From positions 1 through 64,000 of the forward strand of contig NZ_JAKVTW010000004.1 of the NCBI RefSeq assembly GCF_022489065.1: DNA of 64,000 bases, in the 5' to 3' direction. Made by a program: the position numbers and the translations under genes. Shown here one piece after another: positions 1-8,281 of this stretch. Each line of letters begins with the position of its first letter. Positions within the stretch are counted from its first letter, which is position 1. A model generated the notes under the pieces. The model did not search any database. It was not told where the DNA came from and worked only from the letters and a program-made list of their open reading frames with translations. This DNA comes from Vreelandella neptunia (lineage in GTDB: Bacteria; Pseudomonadota; Gammaproteobacteria; Pseudomonadales; Halomonadaceae).

Positions 1-119
1 TTTGTAGAAAAATTACAAATCACCCACCTTCGCGGAATGAAACCCCTTCGGCACCAGCCTGATTGACGGTTACACTAGCGTTATCTACCGCTCTTTCCAC
101 TACTGTGCCGAGGATCGCC

Positions 120-1145
120 ATGAGCCACCACTTGTTAACCGTCGACTCATTAAACCGCGAAAGCGTAGACCACTTACTGCGGGTCGCTGCGCGCATGGAG
201 CCGATTGCTCAGCGACGCCAGGTAACGCGAGTATTAGAAGGAGCGGTACTCGGTAATCTATTTTTTGAAGCCAGTACCCGAACACGGGTTAGCTTCAATG
301 CTGCCTTTTGCCGTTTGGGTGGCAGCGTATGCGACACCACCGGTTTTACCTTCTCTTCTATGGCTAAGGGTGAGTCGCTCTACGACACCAGCCGCGTTAT
401 GAGTGGTTACTGCGACGCGATTGTCATGCGTCACCCTGACCAGGGTTCGGTAGCTGAGTTTGCCGCCGCGACCAATGTACCGGTGATTAATGGTGGCGAT
501 GGGCCAGGGGAGCATCCAAGCCAGGCACTGCTTGACCTTTATACGATTGATAAAGAGTTTCAGCGTTTAGGCAAATCGCTGACGGGTGCGCATATCTTAC
601 TCACCGGCGACTTGAAGTACGGGCGTACCGTGCATTCTTTAATTAAGCTGTTGTCACTTTATGATCCGCTGCGCATTACCCTGGTATCACCGCCAGGACT
701 TGAGATGCCTTCCAAGCTGATTGACTTAGTGGCGTCTCGTGGCCACCGCATTGAGCAGCGCGAATCACTGGCCAGCGACTTTGCCGATTTAGATGTTGTG
801 TACACCACGCGCATTCAGAAAGAGCGCTTTACCGACGAGATGAATGAGAGCTTTCAGGGGCTCTCCGATGACTTTATGGTCAATCGTGATTTTCTCGATC
901 ATCGCTGCAGTCAAAGCACGATTGTGATGCACCCGCTGCCCAGGGATAGCCGCCCCGGCGCCAATGACTTAAACGTAGACCTTAACGGCGACCCGCGTCT
1001 GGCGATTTTCCGCCAAACCGATAACGGTATCCCCATGCGAATGGCGATTTTCGCAACGTTATTAGATGTCGACAAATTGATCGAGCAAGATTTGCGCCCG
1101 GTGCGCTGGTACGTTCCAAGCCAAACGGGCACGCTGGATCGTTAA
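120..1145 (+). CDS. pyrB: Aspartate carbamoyltransferase
   Basis: Catalyses carbamoyl phosphate plus aspartate to carbamoyl aspartate, the committed step of pyrimidine synthesis in the cytoplasm. The carbamoyl-phosphate signature STRTR is at about residues 52-56, and HPLPR is at about 271-275. The protein (341 aa) is longer than the E. coli catalytic chain (311 aa), with an insertion after HPLPR (DSRPGANDLN) and a C-terminal tail. The reading frame is open from 63, but the ATG at 120 follows a GAGG ribosome site by six bases and matches family N-termini, so I choose it. It stands alone: no pyrI, pyrC or pyrR is adjacent, and the next genes converge on it. Identity is confident; start less so. 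Confidence 0.93.
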   Translation: MSHHLLTVDSLNRESVDHLLRVAARMEPIAQRRQVTRVLEGAVLGNLFFEASTRTRVSFNAAFCRLGGSVCDTTGFTFSSMAKGESLYDTSRVMSGYCDAIVMRHPDQGSVAEFAAATNVPVINGGDGPGEHPSQALLDLYTIDKEFQRLGKSLTGAHILLTGDLKYGRTVHSLIKLLSLYDPLRITLVSPPGLEMPSKLIDLVASRGHRIEQRESLASDFADLDVVYTTRIQKERFTDEMNESFQGLSDDFMVNRDFLDHRCSQSTIVMHPLPRDSRPGANDLNVDLNGDPRLAIFRQTDNGIPMRMAIFATLLDVDKLIEQDLRPVRWYVPSQTGTLDR

Positions 1146-1182
1146 AGCTTAAGAACTTAAGAAGAGCATTTAAAGATATCGG

Positions 1183-1638
1183 TTATAGGGATAGACGCCC
1201 GCCAGGTAAACCTTCCTGGTGGGCAAACCAGCCTTCAAGAATAAGAATGGCCGCAATACCATCAACACTATCTTGACGATAATTACCTTTGTGACCAGCT
1301 TCTCGGGCGATCATTTTCGCCTCCCGCGTGGTGCCACGCTCATCGACCATTTCGCATGGGTGGCCAAAACGACCATGCAATCGATTGCCAAACTTGCGCG
1401 CTCGAGTGCTCATCTCTGACTCGCTACCATCCATGTTAAGCGGCAGCCCCACTACTAATAAATCCGGCTGCCACTCGTTAAGTAACCGTGTCACAACATT
1501 CCAATCAGGAATCCCATCTCGCGCTGTCAGCGGAGTGAGCTCGCGTGCGCTGCGCAGTAGCTCGTTGCCTACCGCGATACCAATGCGCCGAGTGCCGTAG
1601 TCAAAGGCCAGGATTAGACGCTGCCCCGCCTCGGCCAT
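1183..1638 (-). CDS. ruvX: RuvX/YqgF-family Holliday junction resolvase-like nuclease
   Basis: A 151-aa RNase H-fold protein of the YqgF family, linked in other bacteria to pre-16S rRNA 5' maturation and proposed as a Holliday junction resolvase. Visible are the first acidic motif in FDYGTRRIGIAVG near the N-terminus, the DERGTT motif around residue 98 and the C-terminal DSVDGIAA motif, so all the acidic catalytic positions seem present. Its ATG shares one base with the yqgE stop codon (TAATG), so the two are translationally coupled in a yqgE-ruvX operon, a widespread pairing. It converges on pyrB with only 37 bases between the stop codons. Confidence 0.93.
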   Translation of the reverse strand: MAEAGQRLILAFDYGTRRIGIAVGNELLRSARELTPLTARDGIPDWNVVTRLLNEWQPDLLVVGLPLNMDGSESEMSTRARKFGNRLHGRFGHPCEMVDERGTTREAKMIAREAGHKGNYRQDSVDGIAAILILEGWFAHQEGLPGGRLSL

Positions 1639-2195
1639 TAAGCGTGCCCCGCATCTCGGGTCATCAAATTAAGATCAACGCCGAGTAAACCCGCCGCTGC
1701 CGTTAACCGTTCTACCGGGGGGGTATTGAAGAGTACGTGACTCTGAGCCTCTACCGTTAGCCAGCTATTCTCTTTCAGCTCTTCTTCTAGCTGACCCACT
1801 TCCCAGCCTGCACAGCCCAGGCAAACTAAAAAGTGCTCTGGCCCCTCGCCGTTCGCGAAAGCCTGCAAAATATCCAGTGATGTGGTGAGCGCGATGCCAT
1901 CTTCCACCTGGATACTAGAGTCCCACTGCTGGCTATCGCCAACATGCAGAATGAAGCCGCGATCTTTATGCATGGGACCGCCGTAATAGACCGGCGCATT
2001 ACGGTGCGGACTTGTTTCACCGCCCAGCTCTAGCTGATCAAACAGGGCTTCAAGGGTGATCTCTAACGGTCGGTTAGTAATCACCCCCATGCACCCGTTG
2101 TTATCGTGATCGCAAAGATAGATCAGACTAGCGGCGAAATTAGGGTCATCTAAATGCGGCATGGCCATTAGAAAGTGATGTTTCAAACTTTGCAT
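1638..2195 (-). CDS. yqgE: YqgE/AlgH family protein
   Basis: A conserved cytoplasmic protein of the UPF0301 (YqgE/AlgH) family, 185 aa. Biochemical function is not established; Pseudomonas AlgH was named from an alginate regulation phenotype. The typical N-terminus (SLKHHFLMAMPHLDDPNF) and the internal GGP motif (YYGGPMHKDRGFILH) are visible. The frame opens further upstream, but the ATG at 2195 has a GGGAG ribosome site at good spacing and fits the family start, so the eight upstream codons are discarded. It is the first gene of a coupled pair with ruvX. Confidence 0.92.
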   Translation of the reverse strand: MQSLKHHFLMAMPHLDDPNFAASLIYLCDHDNNGCMGVITNRPLEITLEALFDQLELGGETSPHRNAPVYYGGPMHKDRGFILHVGDSQQWDSSIQVEDGIALTTSLDILQAFANGEGPEHFLVCLGCAGWEVGQLEEELKENSWLTVEAQSHVLFNTPPVERLTAAAGLLGVDLNLMTRDAGHA

Positions 2196-2268
2196 GCGTC
2201 TCCCACTGCCTGCTGGCATTTCAGCAAGCGTAGCGTAATGAGTGTAATTATAAGGCGTAGGGGCGCGC

Positions 2269-3225
2269 TTATGCTAAGCGGCGCTCAATAGCATCCAGCA
2301 GTAACCCGGCGATATTCGTGCCGCGCTGGTCATCAATTTCACGTACACAGGTGGGGCTAGTGACATTGATTTCAGTAATATAATCACCGATCACATCAAG
2401 ACCCACGAACATTAGGCCCTTTTCACGAATCATCGGCTGTACCTGCTGAATAAGCCAATGATCACGCTCGGTAAGCTCGCGACTCACGCCCCGCCCTCCG
2501 GCAGCCAAATTACCGCGGGTCTCACCCGCCGAAGGAATTCGCGCCAGCCCAAAGGGAACGGGCTCACCGTCGACCAACAGAATACGCGTATCGCCATCCT
2601 TGATTTCTGGCAGGTAGCGCTGGGCCATGATTTGCCGCTGGCCGCGTAATGAAAGCTGCTCAATCACCGCGCCAATATTGCGACCTTCTGGGCCTATATG
2701 AAAAATACCGGTGCCACCCATACCATCCAGCGGCTTGAAGATCACATCGCCGTGTTCAGCGTGGAAGGCGCGCAAAACGTCGTCGCGGCTCGCGACGATT
2801 GTAGGTGCACAGCATTGGGGGAACTGCTGGGCAAACAGTTTTTCATTACACTGCAACAGCGCCGCCGTTGGATTAACGATCAGCACGCCTTCCCGCTCGG
2901 CAAAGCCCAGCAGATGCACAGCGTTAATAAACTCTGCATCGACCGGCGGGTCTTTGCGCATCAACACCACATCAAGCTCTACTAACGGGCGCGCCGAGGG
3001 TTCGCCTAGGTCGTACCAGTGATTGGGATCACGGTGTACCGTTAACGGTCGCATACGGGCATAGGCTTGCCCCGCGTTCAAGAAAAGATCTTCCTGCTCC
3101 ATATAATGCAGGGTATAGCCACGCTCCTGGGCGGCCCATAGCATGGCCATGGTGGTATCTTTCTTGTAAGCGATGTCATTGATGGGATCCATCACAACGC
3201 CGAGGTGCAGATTTGATTGGCTCAT
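2269..3225 (-). CDS. gshB: Glutathione synthetase
   Basis: Joins gamma-glutamylcysteine and glycine with ATP hydrolysis to give glutathione. The protein (318 aa) has the prokaryotic GSH-synthetase N-terminal domain (VVMDPINDIAYKKDTT near the start) and an ATP-grasp domain with KPLDGMGGTGIF, RILLVDGEP and the C-terminal ITEINVTSPT motif that contributes metal ligands. Length matches E. coli GshB (316 aa). A GTG three codons earlier (3234) is an alternative start. It is transcribed towards yqgE with about 70 bases between, as in many gammaproteobacteria. Confidence 0.95.
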   Translation of the reverse strand: MSQSNLHLGVVMDPINDIAYKKDTTMAMLWAAQERGYTLHYMEQEDLFLNAGQAYARMRPLTVHRDPNHWYDLGEPSARPLVELDVVLMRKDPPVDAEFINAVHLLGFAEREGVLIVNPTAALLQCNEKLFAQQFPQCCAPTIVASRDDVLRAFHAEHGDVIFKPLDGMGGTGIFHIGPEGRNIGAVIEQLSLRGQRQIMAQRYLPEIKDGDTRILLVDGEPVPFGLARIPSAGETRGNLAAGGRGVSRELTERDHWLIQQVQPMIREKGLMFVGLDVIGDYITEINVTSPTCVREIDDQRGTNIAGLLLDAIERRLA

Positions 3226-3302
3226 TAGGGGCACTATCCAAACATGAACAATAAGCCCCCAGTATGCCGCACTGCCCGCTAGGCTCCAACTGCACCAGCT
3301 AA

Positions 3303-3995
3303 CTACTCGCTCAGCGCACCAGGCACCAAGCGGATAGCATCAGGCTCCAGGGTGATCAACTGCTGTTTGTAAAGCCGCCCAATGGCTTGTTTATAGGCGC
3401 TTTTACTCACTCCTAAGCGAGCTTTAACTTCATGAGCTGGGCTTTTATCGCCCAGTGCCAAATAACCGCCGCTTTCACGTAATGCCTGGAGTATCTTGTC
3501 GCCAACCACATCGAGGCGGGCAGCACCTGGCGGCAGTAGAGAGATGTTCAGACGCCCATCTTCACGACGCTCCCTGACATAACCCTTAACGGACTGACCA
3601 CGGCGCAGCGGCTGAGTGACGTCGTCTTGATAAATGAGCCCCCAATAGCGGTGGTTAACCACTACCTTCATTCCCAAATCAGTTCGCTCCGCCACCACCA
3701 CAGCGACCTCATCACCTTTTTCCAAGGCCCAGGCGTCATCGGTCAAAAAGCGATCCAGCTTCATCGTGGCCACTGGCCGACCCTGGTCATCGCTATACAG
3801 CATGACCAATACACGCTTGCCAGCATCAGGGCGAAAATGCTGCTCACTAAAAGGCAGCAATACATCTTTGGGCTGCCCCCACTGCAAAAAAGCCCCCACG
3901 TTATTGACCGCCGTGACCGTTAGGTACGCCACTTCTCCCAACTGGGCAGATGCATCGCTGGCGGATCGCGGGGATGAGTGTGACTCACGTACCAT
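3303..3995 (-). CDS. CvfB/YitL-like S1-domain RNA-binding protein
   Basis: A 230-aa protein built like the CvfB family: an S1-type OB domain near residues 20-70 (GEVAYLTVTAVNNVGAFLQWG), a second S1-like segment, a third around 130-160, and a C-terminal winged helix (about 165-225) where LGVSKSAYKQAIGRLYK is the likely recognition helix. CvfB (S. aureus) and YitL bind RNA and affect gene expression; the target here is unknown. The ATG at 3995 has an AAGGA site about nine bases upstream. It is divergent from the symporter gene, and the 172-base gap must hold both promoters. Confidence 0.85.
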   Translation of the reverse strand: MVRESHSSPRSASDASAQLGEVAYLTVTAVNNVGAFLQWGQPKDVLLPFSEQHFRPDAGKRVLVMLYSDDQGRPVATMKLDRFLTDDAWALEKGDEVAVVVAERTDLGMKVVVNHRYWGLIYQDDVTQPLRRGQSVKGYVRERREDGRLNISLLPPGAARLDVVGDKILQALRESGGYLALGDKSPAHEVKARLGVSKSAYKQAIGRLYKQQLITLEPDAIRLVPGALSE

Positions 3996-4167
3996 GGGTA
4001 ACGTCCTTCAAGAAATATAGATCAACATTATGGTGCCTAGGGAGCGCAGGGCAAAGCAGGATGGCGTTTTTTAGTAGCTGAAAGCATGCTCACCACCTAA
4101 TAAAGCAAACAGAGCATAACCTGCTACTATCAAAACATTAGCCATAATTAGGCGCGGGGGAGCGAAC

Positions 4168-5796
4168 ATGGAAGGGTTCACGCTTTTTGATACGGTAGTG
4201 TTGATTGGTTATATCAGCTTAATTGCCTGGATCGGTTCGCGATTCGGAAAAGATCAGCACAATCCAGAGGACTATTTTTTAGGCGGTCGCAAAATCCCTG
4301 GCTGGGCGATTGGCCTTTCGGTAATGGCAACACAAGCCAGCGCGATTACGTTTATTGGCGCACCGGGCTGGGGCTTTGAGGGTGGCCTTGAGCGGCTGGT
4401 AACGTTTATCAATGTGCCCCTGGCTATGATCGTGTTGATCTTGGTATTGGTGCCTATTTTCCATCGCGCCGGTATTTATAGTATTTACGAGTTGCTAGAG
4501 CGCCGCTTCGGCCCAGCCACACGCACCCTGAGCGCTCTACTGTTCCTTGTGGCGCGGGGCTTGGCTACCGGCGTGGTGCTTTATGCACCGGCGCTAGTGC
4601 TTGCAGTGGTCACCGGTTGGAGCGTTAACCTCACCATTATTATTATGGCGGTGTTAGCCATCAGTTATACCGTAATGGGTGGTATCAGCGCGGTGATTTG
4701 GACCGATGTGGTGCAGATGTTCGTACTCTGGCTAGGCGCCTTGTTAAGCATCTTCTTTTTGGTGACCAGCCTACCTGGCGGTTGGGGTGATGTATTCAGC
4801 TTTGGCGCCGCCAGCGGGATGTTCAATGCCATCGATCTGTCCTTCGACCCCAGCGTAACTTACTCGCTATGGGCCGGGCTTTTCGGCGGCTTTTTCCTCC
4901 ATGTAGCCTACTTTGGCACCGATCAGAGCCAAATTCAGCGAGTGCTCTCCAGCCCTTCAGTGCTCGATGCCCAGCGCTCGCTGTTGATTGGCGGCTATCT
5001 GCTAATTCCCCAGATGCTGCTGTTTCTATTTATTGGCGTTATCTTGGCCACCTACTATCAACAGCATGGGCTAACGCCTCCCGAGGATCTCAATGAGTTA
5101 CTGCCACGCTATGTTGTCAGCGCGTTCCCCTCAGGGATGGCCGGGCTGGTAATTGCCGGGGTGTTTGCGGCGGCGATGTCGAGTCTCGACTCGGCGCTTA
5201 ACTCGCTGTCAGCGGTGACCGTGCGCGATTTTTATAGCCGCTATATCAAACCCAATGCCAGCGATGCGCATTACTTAAAAGCGTCACGCGTGGCCACCGT
5301 TTTCTGGGGGCTTTATGCCACGCTATTCGCCTTCTTTGCAGGCAATCTTGGCCCGGTGATTGAAGCGGTTAACCAAATCGGTTCGTGGTTTTATGGGGCT
5401 CTGCTCGGCACCTTTTTACTAGCAATTTTCAGCCACCGCTCCAATGCCCGAGGGGCGATGGCCGGACTGATTACCGGCATGCTCTCCGTTTGGGCCGTCT
5501 CTGCACTACTCGATATTTCCTGGCTATATAACAACACCGTCGGTGTAGCGGTTTCGATGAGTGTTGGCTATCTCGTTAGCCTTACAGCGCCCGCGCCCAG
5601 CCACGATCAGTTAAGCGATGTAATGATGTCCGAAGCAGCGCCTGATATGCAGGCAGTATTGGCCGCCAGAGCCGATAATGCCCAAGCGATTGGCAAAGAG
5701 GCGCGCTTGACGCGTCGACGCTGTATCGGTCTATTCGCTTGGTTTTGCATTATGCTGGGAATGCTAGCACTGCTACAGGGTTGGGCGAATGGTTAA
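4168..5796 (+). CDS. Sodium:solute symporter (SSS family)
   Basis: A 542-aa inner-membrane protein of the sodium:solute symporter family with roughly thirteen hydrophobic segments. Family marks visible are the N-terminal YFLGGRKIPGWAIGLS, the GGISAVIWTDVVQ segment after TM5, and the sodium-site helix MSSLDSALNSLSAVT. The overall look is closest to the SGLT-like branch (sugar or inositol-type substrates), but the substrate cannot be read from sequence. A GGGGGAG site precedes the ATG. It is overlapped by the next gene by eight bases, so the two are probably cotranscribed. Sodium-coupled uptake fits a halophile, which is an inference. Confidence 0.9.
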   Translation: MEGFTLFDTVVLIGYISLIAWIGSRFGKDQHNPEDYFLGGRKIPGWAIGLSVMATQASAITFIGAPGWGFEGGLERLVTFINVPLAMIVLILVLVPIFHRAGIYSIYELLERRFGPATRTLSALLFLVARGLATGVVLYAPALVLAVVTGWSVNLTIIIMAVLAISYTVMGGISAVIWTDVVQMFVLWLGALLSIFFLVTSLPGGWGDVFSFGAASGMFNAIDLSFDPSVTYSLWAGLFGGFFLHVAYFGTDQSQIQRVLSSPSVLDAQRSLLIGGYLLIPQMLLFLFIGVILATYYQQHGLTPPEDLNELLPRYVVSAFPSGMAGLVIAGVFAAAMSSLDSALNSLSAVTVRDFYSRYIKPNASDAHYLKASRVATVFWGLYATLFAFFAGNLGPVIEAVNQIGSWFYGALLGTFLLAIFSHRSNARGAMAGLITGMLSVWAVSALLDISWLYNNTVGVAVSMSVGYLVSLTAPAPSHDQLSDVMMSEAAPDMQAVLAARADNAQAIGKEARLTRRRCIGLFAWFCIMLGMLALLQGWANG

Positions 5797-6304
5797 GCGC
5801 TTAGCACTTACACGGCGGATTGACGAAGACGCGGCCAAACGGCGGCTACAGCGCCTCGGCGCCAATGCCTGCGAGCCTGCCTGGGTTGGTCTTTGGGCAG
5901 CGGCACTGGGAATGCCTGGTGGGGCCACTGGTGCTTGGCTGCTGTGCACAAAAGAGATGCGCCGAGCGCTGCTGCTAGTGGGAGCTGAGCTACCTTTCAA
6001 CGCCCAAGAACCCCGTACAGGTGTTCATATTGATAGCGGCTTGCCGCCAACGCCAGAAGCACTTAAGCGGCTGTGGCTGTGGGAGCGGATGGCAACACCG
6101 CGCCATTGGCGAATTCAGGTTCAGGATAGCGTGCCAACACCGTTATGGCTGCCCTGCTGGCTGGGCTATGCACCCGGCCGACAGCATCGCCTGCTAGTGA
6201 TCAGTGGCCTATCGGGTGAACCGCTACCGATGCTCAAATCCATGGTATTAAAGGGGCTTCTGCAAGCACATCAAAAACAACAGCTCTCAGAAGTGAGCGA
6301 GTAA
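5789..6304 (+). CDS. Hypothetical protein, coupled to the symporter gene
   Basis: 171 aa; I do not recognise a family. It is soluble-looking, rich in Trp, Leu, Arg and Pro, with no signal peptide and one mildly hydrophobic stretch (WVGLWAAALGMPGGATGAWLL, shown split as residues about 32-52). Its ATG lies inside the last codons of the symporter (eight-base overlap), arguing that it is a real coupled gene. Base composition matches its neighbours. It could be an accessory protein of the transporter, but nothing in the sequence shows that. The next gene, rsmE, converges on it. Confidence 0.7.
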   Translation: MVKRLALTRRIDEDAAKRRLQRLGANACEPAWVGLWAAALGMPGGATGAWLLCTKEMRRALLLVGAELPFNAQEPRTGVHIDSGLPPTPEALKRLWLWERMATPRHWRIQVQDSVPTPLWLPCWLGYAPGRQHRLLVISGLSGEPLPMLKSMVLKGLLQAHQKQQLSEVSE

Positions 6305-6346
6305 CAATATAGCTCTGTATAGAAGGATGTTAACGATAGTAAGTAC

Positions 6347-7102
6347 TTACAAATCGCCAAAGTGGTGCTGCAACAAGGAGAGCGCCACCACCGGAGCAGT
6401 TTCGGTACGCAGAACGCGCGGGCCGAGGGTTAGCGGCGTAAAATCAGCGGTTTGAGCAGCGGCGATATCTGTCTCGCTTAAACCACCTTCTGGGCCTATC
6501 AGCAGCGCTACCGAAGCCGGGCGGTCTTGGCGATTAAAGGCATTACCGGTCGCCAGATGCAGCATCAGGCGCAGCGGTTCATGCCGCTCTTCTAACCATG
6601 CCTGAAGTGTTATGGGAGAATGTACTGGCGGCACGACAGCCCGGCCACTCTGCTCACAGGCGCTGGCAGCTACCGCCTGCCAGTGCGCCAGCTTTTTATC
6701 TTCACGGTCGCCTTTTAACCGCACATCGCCACGCTCGGTGTAGAGCGGTGTAATGGCCGCAACGCCCAATTCGACGGCCTTTTGAATGGCGTAATCCATT
6801 CGGTCGCCTTTAGAGATAGCTTGGCCCAAATGAACGGCTAGCGGCGACTCGCCGCTGCCCGTCCATATTGACTCAACATGCGCCACTGTCTGCTTGCGAC
6901 CTACCTCCACCAAGCGGACACCTGCCTCAATCCCTTGGCCATCAAACAGCACCAGCGGCGTGCCTTCACCCATGCGCAGTACGCGAGTGATATGACGGGC
7001 CGGGCCTTCAGGTAATACCACGTCACTGCCCGCTGCCAAAGAAGCAGGCACATAGAAACGCGGCATTTTGCCATGTTGGGCGTACCAATCAGCAGCACTC
7101 AT
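6347..7102 (-). CDS. rsmE: 16S rRNA (uracil-1498-N3)-methyltransferase
   Basis: Methylates N3 of U1498 in 16S rRNA using SAM. The protein (251 aa) has the N-terminal PUA-like domain (PRFYVP..., then HITRVLRMGEG) and a C-terminal SPOUT domain with the knot motifs LLIGPEGGLSETDI and LGPRVLRTETA. The ORF begins at 7102, four bases after the secB stop; a second ATG at 7066 (MPRFYV) matches many family starts better, but neither has a strong ribosome site. It probably belongs to one transcript with secB and the rhodanese gene. Confidence 0.94.
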   Translation of the reverse strand: MSAADWYAQHGKMPRFYVPASLAAGSDVVLPEGPARHITRVLRMGEGTPLVLFDGQGIEAGVRLVEVGRKQTVAHVESIWTGSGESPLAVHLGQAISKGDRMDYAIQKAVELGVAAITPLYTERGDVRLKGDREDKKLAHWQAVAASACEQSGRAVVPPVHSPITLQAWLEERHEPLRLMLHLATGNAFNRQDRPASVALLIGPEGGLSETDIAAAQTADFTPLTLGPRVLRTETAPVVALSLLQHHFGDL

Positions 7103-7105
7103 TAC

Positions 7106-7615
7106 TTAGTGAGTGTTCTCTGCTGCTTGCTGTGCCTGCTGAGCTTCGCGCTGCTTACGCTGAGCGTACATCGCTTCGAAATTAACCGGCGCCAGCATCA
7201 ACGGCGGGAAACCACCGCGATTAACTAGATTATCTACGCACTCACGGGCATAGGGGAACAGCAGGTTAGGGCAGAATGCACCTAGAGTTTGTTCCAGCTG
7301 TGCGCCTTCGATACCGGCAATACGGAACAGACCAGCCTGCTCGACTTCGGCCAGGAAAGAGGTTGTGCCCGTTTCGTTATCGTTCACCTGAGCGGTCACT
7401 TTGACCACGACTTCGTACTGGTCGTCAGCAATTTTGGTGCTGGTGGTGTTCAGATCCAAATTCACCTTGGGCTTAAACGACTGCTTAAACACTGAGGGCG
7501 AATTAGGCGCTTCAAACGAAATGTCTTTTACATAAATGCGCTGCAGTGAAAATTTAAGCTGCGGCTTTTCATCTGCTGCGGCGCCAGCCTGCGGGGTGTT
7601 GTTATCTTCCGCCAT
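7106..7615 (-). CDS. secB: Protein-export chaperone SecB
   Basis: Tetrameric cytoplasmic chaperone that keeps preproteins unfolded and hands them to SecA. The 169-aa sequence shows the typical core (FSLQRIYVKDISFEAPNSP; VVKVTAQV; GLFRIAGI; CPNLLFPYARE; GGFPPLMLAPVNF). It is a little longer than E. coli SecB (155 aa) because of an acidic N-terminal and a Gln/Ala-rich C-terminal extension. It sits between a rhodanese gene and rsmE. In many relatives a glutaredoxin gene (grxC) lies just upstream of secB; here the 41-base gap rules that out. Confidence 0.96.
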   Translation of the reverse strand: MAEDNNTPQAGAAADEKPQLKFSLQRIYVKDISFEAPNSPSVFKQSFKPKVNLDLNTTSTKIADDQYEVVVKVTAQVNDNETGTTSFLAEVEQAGLFRIAGIEGAQLEQTLGAFCPNLLFPYARECVDNLVNRGGFPPLMLAPVNFEAMYAQRKQREAQQAQQAAENTH

Positions 7616-7656
7616 GAGAAAACTCCTAATTATTTATTAAGTAAATATAGCAATGC

Positions 7657-8088
7657 TTACTTTTTAACCACCGGAAGGCCATCGCCTTGCCACTGCGCCA
7701 TACCGCCTCTCAACTTGTAAGCGCGCTCAAAGCCTGCTTTGGCGAGTTTGGCCTGTGCGGCACCAGAACTCTGTCCGTGCTTGCATACCACAATGATCGG
7801 CTGGGCTTTCACTTTTTCCAGTTCGTTCATGCGGCTATCGAGGTTGCTTTGCGGAATATTGCGTGCCCCAGCAATATGCCCGGCTTTGAAATCCTTGCTT
7901 TCACGGATATCCAGCACCACCGCATCTTCGCGGTTAATAAGCTGAGTGGCCTGCGAGGCGGTCAGTGCATTTGTAGAGGCGCTGCGCGTTTCATAAACAA
8001 TCCACGCGATTAGCACCAGCAAAAATGCCCCAACCAGCAGGGGGTGGTTCTGTACGAATTCGAACACCTGATCGATCATCGCGAACAC
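7657..8088 (-). CDS. Membrane-anchored rhodanese-like sulfurtransferase (YibN type)
   Basis: 143 aa with one N-terminal membrane segment (about residues 14-30, PLLVGAFLLVLIAWIVY) and one rhodanese domain (about 45-140). The active loop reads CKHGQS, with the catalytic cysteine present, so a persulfide-carrying function is possible. The physiological partner is unknown; E. coli YibN sits in the same secB/gpmI neighbourhood and has been tied to membrane protein insertion. It is divergent from gpmI with about 190 bases between, and upstream of secB on the same strand. Confidence 0.9.
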   Translation of the reverse strand: MFAMIDQVFEFVQNHPLLVGAFLLVLIAWIVYETRSASTNALTASQATQLINREDAVVLDIRESKDFKAGHIAGARNIPQSNLDSRMNELEKVKAQPIIVVCKHGQSSGAAQAKLAKAGFERAYKLRGGMAQWQGDGLPVVKK

Positions 8089-8281
8089 AATCTCTTGGTC
8101 AATGCAGAAAAAAGCGGCCTAACCGCTGCCAAAACGCGACAAGTATACACGTCAGATAGCTTCCCGCGCAGGCCTAACTCATGACGCCTGGCAGTTGCCT
8201 GCGTTATGATGCCCCAAGCGTGCGCCCATCGCGACCCCGAATTATTGAGTCGTTCGGCTTGCCAATCTTAACGAGGTTTTT

